15,874 bases of DNA from NCBI GenBank assembly GCA_002479215.1, contig DLME01000204.1, forward strand, positions 196 to 16,069. The letters run 5' to 3'. Below the pieces are notes generated by a model, which ran no database searches, was not told the origin of the DNA, and worked only from the letters and a program-made list of their open reading frames with translations. The translations under genes and the position numbers were made by a program. Position 1 is the first letter of the stretch; each line of letters starts with the position of its first letter. Below are positions 1-7,235 of the stretch, piece after piece. Origin of the DNA: Syntrophaceae bacterium UBA7544. Lineage in GTDB: Bacteria; Desulfobacterota; Syntrophia; Syntrophales; Smithellaceae.

Positions 1-1
1 G

Positions 2-424
2 CAGATAGAAGAGTATCTTCAAAAGATAGATGCCCTGGGCGGAACTCTGGCCGCCATAGAACAGGCTTTTATCCAGAAGGAAATTCAGCAAAGCGCCTAC
101 CGTTTTCAGAAGGAAATAGAAAGCCGGGAACGCGTGTATGTCGGCATAAACAAATATACTATGAAGGAACCGCCTCCGGCAAATCTACTGAAAGTGGATA
201 TGAAAGTGGGCGAGACCGAAGCAAGAAAACTTCGAGAAATACGTGCGCAGCGCGATCAGGCGAGGTGGAAAAAAGCGCTGGAACATCTGCGAAAAGTTTC
301 TCTCACCAACGAAAACGTAATGCCCGCTGTCATCGAAGCAGTCAAAGCCGACGCAACCATCGGCGAAATATGCAATGTTTGGCGAGAGATTTACGGCGAA
401 TATAAACCCAAGCAGTTCTTTTAA
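2..424 (+). CDS. Methylmalonyl-CoA mutase large (catalytic) subunit, C-terminal fragment
   Basis: This is the 3' end of a gene whose start lies left of the window; the frame is open from base 2, giving 140 residues. The protein rearranges (R)-methylmalonyl-CoA to succinyl-CoA with adenosylcobalamin. The fragment shows the end of the mutase TIM-barrel domain: GGTLAAIEQAFIQKEI, then SAYRFQKEIE and VGINKYT, which are typical of this family. It stops at YGEYKPKQFF with no cobalamin-binding domain. That domain is a separate gene 85 bp downstream, so this is a split mutase as found in archaea and some anaerobic bacteria. Isobutyryl- or another acyl-CoA mutase has the same split layout and cannot be excluded from the tail alone. 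The methylmalonyl-CoA epimerase two genes on favours methylmalonyl-CoA. Confidence 0.88.
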   Translation, partial: QIEEYLQKIDALGGTLAAIEQAFIQKEIQQSAYRFQKEIESRERVYVGINKYTMKEPPPANLLKVDMKVGETEARKLREIRAQRDQARWKKALEHLRKVSLTNENVMPAVIEAVKADATIGEICNVWREIYGEYKPKQFF

Positions 425-509
425 AGAGCTTTCCAGTGGCGTTGTATCCGAGTATTTTTGAACAGCGTATAATTTGATAGTGAAAAGACCCTTATCGGAG
501 GATTATTGA

Positions 510-917
510 ATGGGAAGAGCAAGAAAAATCAGGATAGTTCTGGCCAAACCGGGTTTGGACGGGCATGATCGCGGAGCGAAACTTCTGGCAAGAATATTTA
601 TGGAAGCGGGCATGGAAGTGATTTATACGGGCTTGAGGCAAACTCCCGAAATGATAGTCGAGACCGCTCTGCAGGAAGATGCCGATGTGGTGGGGCTGAG
701 CAGCTTATCCGGCGTGCATAATTATTTTTTCCCGCGAGTGATGGAACTGCTTCGTGAAAAAAGCATGAATGATGTTCTGGTAGTAGGGGGCGGTATCATT
801 CCTGACGAAGATGCCGCTGAATTAAAGAAATCAGGCATCGCGGAAATATTTGGGCCCGGAACATCCACTGAGGAAATTGTTAAATTTATCCAGGTGCACG
901 CGCGGCAGCGCAGTTAG
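510..917 (+). CDS. Methylmalonyl-CoA mutase small subunit (B12-binding)
   Basis: A 135-residue stand-alone cobalamin-binding subunit that supplies adenosylcobalamin to the catalytic subunit encoded just upstream. The base-off/His-on motif D17-x-H19-x2-G22 sits in [14 protein letters not shown], where H19 would ligate cobalt. It is followed by the Rossmann-type segments [10 protein letters not shown] and VVGGGIIP, both expected for this fold. The length fits the roughly 130-140 residues of separate small subunits. The ATG at 510 is preceded by GGAGGA (497-502) at 7-nt spacing, which fixes the start. The gap to the epimerase start is 22 bp, so the two are very likely co-transcribed. A small subunit of another acyl-CoA mutase is possible, but the epimerase neighbour argues for methylmalonyl-CoA. 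Confidence 0.93.
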   Translation: MGRARKIRIVLAKPGLDGHDRGAKLLARIFMEAGMEVIYTGLRQTPEMIVETALQEDADVVGLSSLSGVHNYFFPRVMELLREKSMNDVLVVGGGIIPDEDAAELKKSGIAEIFGPGTSTEEIVKFIQVHARQRS

Positions 918-939
918 AAAAAATCTTCAAGGAGAAAAC

Positions 940-1344
940 ATGAAAGTTCTGAAAATAGACCATATCGGCATCGCGGTAAAAAGTATAGACGCGGCAAAAC
1001 AACTTTACAGCGGTCTTTTCGGTTTTACTCATGTCGGAAGTGAAACAGTGGCGGAGCAAAAGGTAACCACGGCATTTTTTCCGGTCGGCGATACGGAAGT
1101 CGAGCTTTTGGAACCCATTTCTCCGGATAGCCCCATCGCGAAACATCTCGAAAAAAAAGGCGAAGGAGTTCAGCATATAGCCTTCCGTGTGGAAAATCTT
1201 GAAGAAGCGTTGGCTGAGCTCAAGGCCAAAGGGATTCATTCGATTGACGAAAAACCGCGCCACGGCGCGGGTGGGGCAAAAATCGCGTTTCTCCATCCCC
1301 AGTCCACTTTCGGCGTTTTAATCGAACTTTGCGAAAAGAAATAA
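940..1344 (+). CDS. mce: Methylmalonyl-CoA epimerase
   Basis: A 134-residue glyoxalase-fold (VOC superfamily) enzyme that interconverts (S)- and (R)-methylmalonyl-CoA, joining propionyl-CoA carboxylation or transcarboxylation to the mutase. Two beta-alpha-beta-beta-beta repeats are visible. Candidate metal ligands at conserved places are H8 in DHIGIAV, H79 in GVQHIAFRV and E129 in VLIELCEKK, with Q40 as a further candidate. The motif GEGVQHIAF and the ending HPQSTFGVLIEL are typical of the family. The start is the ATG at 940 with AAGGAG (929-934) upstream; the frame is open further upstream, but that extension would overlap the mutase small subunit and has no better ribosome binding site. It completes the mutase operon. 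No clear terminator follows it. Confidence 0.93.
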   Translation: MKVLKIDHIGIAVKSIDAAKQLYSGLFGFTHVGSETVAEQKVTTAFFPVGDTEVELLEPISPDSPIAKHLEKKGEGVQHIAFRVENLEEALAELKAKGIHSIDEKPRHGAGGAKIAFLHPQSTFGVLIELCEKK

Positions 1345-1676
1345 GATAGGTTTCGTAAAAGTACATTGCCAGAAGTATAAGGCATACGTATTGCTTTCTC
1401 GGGTTAAACGTCATCTTAAATTTTTATCAATAAGCGAATAAAAAATAGCTTGACTAGGGAAAGTTGATTTGTAATTATCTTTCGCGGTGAGTGTGTTACC
1501 CAATTTTTGCTGTTCCCAAAATTAATATTGTACACTTCAGCATAATTAAAAAGAGAAATCGTGCAACCACGATAATTATAGAGGGAAAAAGGTCAATCAT
1601 AAAAGGATTATCCGGTATATCGAGCTTCCGTAAAATGAAATTTTTGTAACATTAATCTGGGGAGGGAGGTAATCTT
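1345..1676. other. Intergenic region (332 bp) between the mutase operon and the acyl-CoA synthetase
   Basis: AT-rich and without a supportable gene. It holds a plausible promoter (1450-1478), a small perfect hairpin (1558-1573: 6-bp stem ATCGTG/CACGAT with loop CAAC) in the predicted leader, and a strong purine-rich ribosome binding site (GGAGGGAGG, 1661-1669) 7 nt before the synthetase start. The predicted leader is about 190 nt, long enough for post-transcriptional control, but no known riboswitch was recognised. Confidence 0.6.
1450..1478 (+). promoter_or_regulatory. Putative sigma-70 promoter of the acyl-CoA synthetase
   Basis: TTGACT (1450-1455) matches the -35 consensus at five of six bases. 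After 17 nt comes AATTAT (1473-1478), a four-of-six -10 match. The start of transcription would be near 1485. The -10 is weak, so this is a moderate call; AT-richness makes chance matches likely. Confidence 0.4.
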
Positions 1677-3632
1677 ATGAAGAAGAAAGCAGTGCGTCCT
1701 GCAAAAAAGAAAAAGGTTAAATCTTTGGTTAAGAAAAAGAAAGTTAAACGTCCCGTCAAGAAAAAGAGAGCGGCGCTTACAGTTAAAAAGAAAAAGATAG
1801 TGCGTCCTGCAAGAAAGAAAAAAGTTAAGTCTTTGGTTAAGAAAAAGAAAGTTACAAGTTCGGCTAAAAAGAAGAAAGTAGCACGTCCGGTCAAAAAGAA
1901 AAAAGCAGCGCTTCCGGCAAAGAAAAAGGTAACACCGGCGGCTAAGAAGAAAGTAACATATCAGGATAAGCCATGGGTTGCCCATTATAGCCCGGGCGTT
2001 ATGGCAACGGTTAAGTATGAAGAATTACTGTTAACTGACAATCTTGAAATTGCGGCACGGGATTTTCCACGAAGAACAGCGTTTGTTTCACAAGACTATA
2101 AGGTCACCTATGCTGAATTGAAAGATATGGTATATCGTTTTGCAGCCTGTCTTACGGATTTTGGCATCAGAAAAGGCGACAGTGTCGCAATCCATCTCCC
2201 CAATTTGATTCAAACAGTCGCCGCCTATTATGCAATACTGAAGATCGGCGGGAAAGCCGTAATGAACAATCCCTTATATACTCCTGCGGAACTTGAGCAT
2301 CAATTCAATGATTCGGAATCCAAGGTTCTTATCACCCTTGATCTGCTGGCAAATAACATGATCGATCTGAGGCCTAAAACCAAGATAAAACAGATAGTGT
2401 ATGCTTCACTGGGCGATTATATTCCCTCCTCAACAGATCCAGCCACGGTATTTGCTGCCAAGCCAAAGGAGGCCCCAGATGTATACGGCTGGAAAGACCT
2501 TATTGCGAAATATCCCCCGAATCCCCCGCAGGTAAATGTTAATTTTAACGACATTGCCATACTGCAATATACCGGCGGCACTACGGGTGTTTCCAAGGGG
2601 GCGATGCTAACCCATGCTAACCTGAGCAAGCAGTTGCAACAGATAAAAACAACGGATCCAAAAACATATAAAAATTCGATAACAAGCGACGGCAAAGAAA
2701 TATTTCTCGGCGCCATCCCTTTTTTTCATGTTTATGGGATGTCCACTGTTATGAATTTAACCATTTATTACAAATGCACCTGTGTAATGTTAGTAAGACC
2801 AACGCCGGAGGCCCTGTTTGACGTCATACAAAAATACAGGCCGACCGTGGCCTGTCTCGTTCCGACCATGTTGATCGGTCTGCTTGGCCATCCGAATTTC
2901 GATAAGCTTGATCTTACCTGTATAAAACGACTTCCTTCAGGCAGCGCTCCGCTTCCGGTTGAGGTTATAAAAAAAATCAAAGCAAGATCTGGAGCACTGA
3001 TTTCTGAGGGATTCGGTTTGACTGAGGCTTCACCGTGTACGCATGCCAATCCATATGAAGGAGTACAAAAAGCAGGAAGTATTGGACTCCCGTATCCGGA
3101 TACGGAATGCCGCATAGTGGATCTCGAAACAGGGGAGAAGGATGTTCTCATAGGTGAACCTGGCGAGCTTATTATCAGAGGGCCTCAGGTGATGAAGGGA
3201 TACTGGAAGAAACCCGAGGAAACAGCTTTGTCCATACGGAATGGGTGGTTGTATACCGGCGACATAGCCAAAATGGATAAAGAAGGCTACTTCTACATCG
3301 TCGACCGTAAAAAGGACATGATTATTTCCGGCGGATACAATGTCTATCCGCGTGATATAGATGAAGCTTTATATACCAATCCAAAAGTTGTGGAGGCATG
3401 CGCTATCGGAGTGCCTCATCCGACACGTGGCGAACAGATCAAGGTTTTTGTCGTATTAAAGGAAGGAGTGACCGCAACAGAGCAGGAAATAATAGATTAC
3501 TGTGCGACCAAATTGGCCAAGTACAAGCTTCCCACTATGGTTGAATTCAGAAAAGAACTGCCCAAGAACAACGTGGGCAAGATTCTTAGAAAAAACTTGA
3601 GAGCAGAAGAAGTGGCCAAACAAGGCAAATAG
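1677..3632 (+). CDS. AMP-forming long-chain fatty-acyl-CoA synthetase with lysine-rich N-terminal extension
   Basis: A 651-residue ANL-superfamily enzyme that activates a carboxylic acid, probably a medium- or long-chain fatty acid, to its acyl-CoA through an acyl-adenylate. The catalytic part starts near residue 95. It shows the ATP-binding P-loop YTGGTTGVSKG (298-308), GFGLTEASP (445-453), YTGD (526-529), DRKKDMIISGGYNVYP near 540-556, and the C-terminal catalytic lysine K635 in NNVGKILRKNLR. All motifs needed for both half-reactions are present. Residues 2-92 are an added lysine-rich repeat absent from ordinary members, which are about 550-560 residues long. The ATG at 1677 has GGAGGGAGG directly upstream, and the extension shares the frame without a stop, so it is probably translated. 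Exact substrate cannot be read from the sequence. The gene stands alone, with its own promoter and a hairpin downstream. Confidence 0.9.
   Translation: MKKKAVRPAKKKKVKSLVKKKKVKRPVKKKRAALTVKKKKIVRPARKKKVKSLVKKKKVTSSAKKKKVARPVKKKKAALPAKKKVTPAAKKKVTYQDKPWVAHYSPGVMATVKYEELLLTDNLEIAARDFPRRTAFVSQDYKVTYAELKDMVYRFAACLTDFGIRKGDSVAIHLPNLIQTVAAYYAILKIGGKAVMNNPLYTPAELEHQFNDSESKVLITLDLLANNMIDLRPKTKIKQIVYASLGDYIPSSTDPATVFAAKPKEAPDVYGWKDLIAKYPPNPPQVNVNFNDIAILQYTGGTTGVSKGAMLTHANLSKQLQQIKTTDPKTYKNSITSDGKEIFLGAIPFFHVYGMSTVMNLTIYYKCTCVMLVRPTPEALFDVIQKYRPTVACLVPTMLIGLLGHPNFDKLDLTCIKRLPSGSAPLPVEVIKKIKARSGALISEGFGLTEASPCTHANPYEGVQKAGSIGLPYPDTECRIVDLETGEKDVLIGEPGELIIRGPQVMKGYWKKPEETALSIRNGWLYTGDIAKMDKEGYFYIVDRKKDMIISGGYNVYPRDIDEALYTNPKVVEACAIGVPHPTRGEQIKVFVVLKEGVTATEQEIIDYCATKLAKYKLPTMVEFRKELPKNNVGKILRKNLRAEEVAKQGK
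1680..1952 (+). repeat. Lysine-rich 9-residue (27-nt) tandem repeat coding for the synthetase N-terminus
   Basis: About ten units of the form KKKK plus five residues (VKSLV, VKRPV, AALTV, IVRPA, VTSSA, VARPV, AALPA and similar) cover residues 2-92. A higher-order copy is also visible: AGTGCGTCCTGCAA occurs at 1691-1704 and again at 1799-1812, exactly 108 nt (four units) apart, and VKSLVKKKK recurs at the same distance. The second copy carries an extra VTSSA unit. This indicates growth by unit duplication. The encoded segment is strongly basic, lacks acidic residues and resembles histone-H1-type tails. Confidence 0.9.
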
Positions 3633-3998
3633 TAAGAATGATTCGGTTGTTACAACTTAGGGGAAATTAAATTTTTTGATGCACGCCCTGACTTTATTGT
3701 CGGGGCGTGCACCGTCTGAACTTACGGGAAGAGTAGTTAGTTCCCGCTAAATCCTGTAAATCAAAATATTATATCTCGAGTCTCATTACTCTTAGAATCC
3801 AATTTCGTAAACGCGGTTTTTACTATTATATGAGGAAAGTACAATTTCTGTAAGTATTTGTCCTTTGTCATTTTATCCAGCCTAACAATTATTATACAAA
3901 CTTCGCTTTTCCCAAATTTATAGTTAAAATATAAAGCATACTTATATTTTTTCAAGGAAAAATTATATAAAGTCAATGGGTATCTGAACCGGGTACGT
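3633..3998. other. Convergent intergenic region (366 bp)
   Basis: It lies between the 3' ends of the acyl-CoA synthetase (+) and the PFK-2/FBPase-2 gene (-). It contains a long GC-rich hairpin (3680-3711), a second smaller hairpin (3725-3746: CGGGAA/TTCCCG around a 10-nt loop), and then about 250 bp of AT-rich DNA with no convincing gene. Confidence 0.6.
3680..3711 (+). terminator. Strong hairpin downstream of the acyl-CoA synthetase (possible terminator, no U-tract)
   Basis: A 13-bp stem with one G-U wobble pairs 3680-3692 with 3699-3711 around the 6-nt loop TTTATT, 47 nt after the synthetase stop codon. On neither strand is the stem followed by a run of T, so it is not a canonical intrinsic terminator. 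It may protect the 3' end of the message or work with Rho. Confidence 0.45.
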
Positions 3999-5216
3999 TT
4001 AGGCGTAGGGCTTGAGCTCAAAGAGTTTTTTATTCTGTGTGGAGACGATGTGATAAAATTCGTCCTGGGGAATATAGATGTAAGGAACATCATCATCGCG
4101 CCGGTAAAGAAAATGAGCAAGAATCATCCGGTTTACTGCCTGATGGCCGATAATCATGATGTCGTCTGCGTGCCGGTTTAAAAAAAATGATTTTTTTAGT
4201 CCCGCTTCGATGCGTGGTTTCATCGTCTCGTAACTCTCACCATGAGGATAGGCATAATGGTATTTGTCCGTCTTCCGGGCGCGAAATACCTCGGGCATTG
4301 TTTCTTCGATGTCTTTGTAGGTCATCCCCTCACAGATTCCGCCGGCTATTTCATCGAATTCCTTGATGGGAATAACCTTACAATTCTTTTGCATCGCGCA
4401 GATGAGCCGGGCTGTCTGAATTGCCCGCTTTTTGTGGCTGGTAAAAATATAGGAGATTTGCTGTTTTTTAAAAAAACTGCCCAGGGTTTTTGCCTGCGAA
4501 GTACCTTTCGCGGTGAGAGTCGAATCTCCGCCGATACGGTCGATGGTGTTAAATTTCGTTTCCGCGTGCCGAATAAGAAAAAGATTTTTGACCACGTCAG
4601 TGACCAGAATGTCCTTGATGAGCAAATAAAGAGGGATAGGATCGCTTTGTTTTTCTTCGATGATTTTGTTTTGCAAAGAGTCCATGCGGAAATAATTTCT
4701 TTCCATTCTCAACGGAGTATAGATTAGCCGGTAATTATCGATTCGTTTGAGGAATTCTTTTTGCGCCGTCTTGTGGGCGAGCCGGGAAAATTCGGGAAGC
4801 CTTGTTTTTTCCATAATGCTTAAATGGAGGATTTCCTGGTCGTCATTTATGCACTCAATAAAAAGGATCGGGTGGTTATTGAGGTTTTCTTCGATCATCT
4901 GACGCCGCGCTCTGCTTATGTTGGCCGCGTCAATGATGGCCACTCGTCCCTTACCTTCCAGATACGTTTTTGCCCATTTCATGTTGATGAGGGCGAACTT
5001 TTTTCTCATCTCTAAGGCGGAAGTGTTATCTGGATGATAAAAGTTTGCTGAGGAAGTTTCCGTGAGTGGCAGGTAAGCTCTCCGGAGATTGCCGTTGTTG
5101 AATATCTTCGCGGGAATCCGGCTTTTTCTAAAAGCGTCCTGCAGACGTATCGCCAGCGTTGATTTACCCCTTGCCGGAAGACCCATCAGGACCAGGTATA
5201 GTTTATCATCGTTCAT
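3999..5216 (-). CDS. Bifunctional 6-phosphofructo-2-kinase/fructose-2,6-bisphosphatase-like protein
   Basis: A 405-residue protein with the domain order of eukaryotic PFK-2/FBPase-2 enzymes, which make and break the regulator fructose 2,6-bisphosphate. The N-terminal kinase half (about 1-205) has Walker A MGLPARGKST (11-20, K18), FNNGNLRRAYL (39-49, compare FNxGxYRR in eukaryotes), FYHPDNTSALEMRKKFA (59-75), and DAANISRARR (96-105, compare DATNTTRERR). The histidine-phosphatase half (about 210-405) has LIRHAET with catalytic H217, DRIGGDSTLTAKG (226-238), TSHKKRAIQTA (259-269), E289 in EFDEIAGGICEGMTY, YPHGESYE, and GHQAVNR with H358. Both active sites look intact by motif. The long regulatory tails of animal enzymes are absent. 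The ribosome binding site at this start is weak. Confidence in the family is high; which activity dominates, and whether fructose 6-phosphate is the substrate, are unknown. Confidence 0.87.
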   Translation of the reverse strand: MNDDKLYLVLMGLPARGKSTLAIRLQDAFRKSRIPAKIFNNGNLRRAYLPLTETSSANFYHPDNTSALEMRKKFALINMKWAKTYLEGKGRVAIIDAANISRARRQMIEENLNNHPILFIECINDDQEILHLSIMEKTRLPEFSRLAHKTAQKEFLKRIDNYRLIYTPLRMERNYFRMDSLQNKIIEEKQSDPIPLYLLIKDILVTDVVKNLFLIRHAETKFNTIDRIGGDSTLTAKGTSQAKTLGSFFKKQQISYIFTSHKKRAIQTARLICAMQKNCKVIPIKEFDEIAGGICEGMTYKDIEETMPEVFRARKTDKYHYAYPHGESYETMKPRIEAGLKKSFFLNRHADDIMIIGHQAVNRMILAHFLYRRDDDVPYIYIPQDEFYHIVSTQNKKLFELKPYA

Positions 5217-5411
5217 GGGAAGTGCGATTCATCTCTTTGATTATTAATATTAATAAGTTTTGTTTATCATGCTCTCGAATTCAGGACAAGATAACAGTTT
5301 TCTCTTCGCCAGTCACTTACCATAAATTGCCTGATCATTCGCCACAGCTACTTTTTCTTAGCCGTTATAATGATAGGTTTTGAGGTATTCCTGGTCGTTG
5401 GCCATTTGCAG

Positions 5412-5452
5412 AAAAGCAATAGCCACCGGGCCTTGCTTACCCGGTGGCTATT
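5412..5452 (-). terminator. Intrinsic terminator of the hydrolase/membrane protein gene
   Basis: A perfect 13-bp stem pairs 5418-5430 with 5440-5452 around a 9-nt loop, about 25 nt beyond the stop of the minus-strand gene ending at 5478. Read on the minus strand, the stem is followed by GCTTTTCTG, a short T-rich tail. It separates this gene from the PFK-2/FBPase-2 gene, which therefore probably has its own promoter within 5217-5417. Confidence 0.7.
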
Positions 5453-5477
5453 TAATTAGATGAAATAAGATTTACTG

Positions 5478-7235
5478 TTAGCAAAGAGCAATGTGCGTCG
5501 CCTGTGCCGCCACCATATACCACGTTATGAAGAAGGCATTTACGAACGCACCGGTGTAGACAAGTCCCGTTTTTTCGGAAAAATAGGTCGATATGAGACT
5601 GACGATAAGGAACAACGGGAACAGCTGCACCGCTACAATCACGAACAATGTCTGGTATATTGTGTTGATGAAGGGGGCTACTCCTCCTGCTAAAATGGGT
5701 ATGTACATAACCAGGAGCATTATGAGATAGCCCACTGATCCCAGTATCGCACTCATGAGCATTCTCTTTTTAAATGAACCGGTCAGAGAACGCAATTGTC
5801 CATGCAGAACAACTGCAAACATCAGATAGAATAGAGCCAGAGGAATTATGTAACGCAATGCTATTTTAAACTGTATTGCGCTCATGGGTTTGATGGGCAT
5901 AATCCAGAATCTGAAATCCACGGTAAAGAAATAAGAAATCACCATAACCGACAAATATGCTACAGCCGTAACCAGGAAAGCAAACCAGGCGGAAAGTCCG
6001 ATTTTTTTCCAGGTAGAACCCTTGGCAGCCTTGAGGCCGTATGATACCGCATTCCCGCCATTTTTCTTGTTCAGCAGGTGCCAGATCACAAACAGGATAA
6101 GAGAAATGATCGCAGCTATGAGCAACCAGAACAAGATATCGTTGGTAATCTGCTGGGGGAATAACCAGGATTGCTTTAACTTGCCATAGGCGATAAATGT
6201 TGCCGGGAAATAGGTTAAAGGTCCGATTATAATCATGAGAATGGCAGCGATCCACCATGCAACTCCGCTTGCGGGTTTCGGGTTTTGCGGCGCCCCTTGC
6301 AAAGAGCTGAAATATCCGGCTTGCAGCAAAAGATTGCCGGCCGCAAATACAAGCAGGATACAGCCGATAAGGCCGATAAGGGTGGCGATTTCCTTCCAGA
6401 ACCAGATTTGATCGGAAGAAGCGAGAGTTTTTTCCTCACCCAGGGTTTTCTGGAACCAGTCGATAGCATAACCGATCGCTGTGGGTGACAGGTGTTCGCC
6501 GGGATGGGTTGTTACCGGTTGATAAAGAACGCGCGCCGTTCCGCTTTCGATGGAGCCGTATATTTTGCCGGGTTCTATGGCTTCTGTTACACCGAACACC
6601 TTCTTGAGTTTATCACTGTTGACAACGTTTGCCGCTACCGGCACGCTCCACATGAGTAAGGAAAACTCGTCAAAGGTGCCTTCTACCAGAGCCATGTTCT
6701 TGGGATAGGTAGTGCTTCCCTCCGCAGCGAAGGGCGCTCCAGTGGACGACCCTTCCAGAACCAGGGCCTTATAGTCGTCGGGACGAGCTATGGCCGCGGC
6801 GAGACTTGCCCACCCACCCATGGAATGGCCTTCCATGCCGATTTTGTTCTTATCGACGAAATCAAGGCTGCGGAGATAAGCCAGTCCGGGCAGACCGCCG
6901 AAGCCATTGGCAAAAGCCGGAGGGTCGGTATATCCGTGCCCGCTCTGATCGATTTCCAGAACGACCCAGCCACGGCGCGCGAATTCAATCGCAAATCCCG
7001 ATTGTGTTTCCCGCGAATTGATATAACCATGAACGGCAAGAATGCCGGGCGCCGGCGTTTTCGGCGTGGCATTTTTCGGGATGAACAGAAGGGCGCTCAT
7101 AATCGAACCATCAGCCGCCGCAAAACGAACATCGCGAACCTTAACCTGGTAAAAATCATTTTGCACAAGGTTGGCGATTATTCCTCCGATGATAATCATA
7201 ATTACAGCAATAAATAAAAATACCTTACCTTTCAT
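5478..7235 (-). CDS. Membrane-anchored alpha/beta hydrolase with polytopic C-terminal domain
   Basis: A 585-residue protein. Residues 5-24 form a hydrophobic N-terminal anchor. Residues about 30-265 look like an alpha/beta-hydrolase: oxyanion-hole HG (69-70) in LAVHGYINSRET, nucleophile elbow GHSMGG with S138, and a candidate catalytic histidine in HPGEH (244-248). The acid residue is not certain. From about residue 280 onward there are roughly seven or eight hydrophobic segments ending at residue 585, so the C-terminal half is an integral membrane domain. The hydrolase domain follows the first anchor and is probably outside the cytoplasm (inference). A ribosome binding site AGGGGG (7244-7249) precedes the ATG. 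The substrate is unknown; an esterase, peptidase or lipid-modifying role is possible. It is transcribed away from the PEP-metabolism genes, sharing their upstream region. Confidence 0.75.
   Translation of the reverse strand: MKGKVFLFIAVIMIIIGGIIANLVQNDFYQVKVRDVRFAAADGSIMSALLFIPKNATPKTPAPGILAVHGYINSRETQSGFAIEFARRGWVVLEIDQSGHGYTDPPAFANGFGGLPGLAYLRSLDFVDKNKIGMEGHSMGGWASLAAAIARPDDYKALVLEGSSTGAPFAAEGSTTYPKNMALVEGTFDEFSLLMWSVPVAANVVNSDKLKKVFGVTEAIEPGKIYGSIESGTARVLYQPVTTHPGEHLSPTAIGYAIDWFQKTLGEEKTLASSDQIWFWKEIATLIGLIGCILLVFAAGNLLLQAGYFSSLQGAPQNPKPASGVAWWIAAILMIIIGPLTYFPATFIAYGKLKQSWLFPQQITNDILFWLLIAAIISLILFVIWHLLNKKNGGNAVSYGLKAAKGSTWKKIGLSAWFAFLVTAVAYLSVMVISYFFTVDFRFWIMPIKPMSAIQFKIALRYIIPLALFYLMFAVVLHGQLRSLTGSFKKRMLMSAILGSVGYLIMLLVMYIPILAGGVAPFINTIYQTLFVIVAVQLFPLFLIVSLISTYFSEKTGLVYTGAFVNAFFITWYMVAAQATHIALC

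Noticed and set aside
442..473. TATAAT at 468-473 as a promoter for the mutase small subunit.
   Set aside because: The -10 is perfect, but the best -35 candidate, TTGTAT at 442-447, is 20 nt away. Operon read-through from the large subunit is a simpler explanation.
850..939. Upstream ATG at 850 in frame with the epimerase, adding 30 residues.
   Set aside because: It lies inside the mutase small-subunit gene, the added residues do not look like an epimerase, and ATG 940 has a good ribosome binding site.
1680..1952. Regularly spaced repeats that might suggest a CRISPR array.
   Set aside because: The units are in-frame protein repeats of 27 nt with no unique spacers, and they continue into a coding gene.
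1608..1985. Minus-strand frames rich in phenylalanine and leucine opposite the synthetase start.
   Set aside because: They are the reverse complement of the lysine repeats (AAA/AAG read as TTT/CTT) and have no independent support.
3761..4120. Minus-strand 119-residue frame overlapping the 3' end of the PFK-2/FBPase-2 gene.
   Set aside because: It overlaps conserved phosphatase-domain coding sequence in another frame and then runs through AT-rich DNA with no family resemblance.
5242..5255. Perfect palindrome TATTAATATTAATA upstream of the PFK-2/FBPase-2 gene as an operator.
   Set aside because: Made only of A and T in an AT-rich gap, so chance occurrence is likely. No regulator gene is near.
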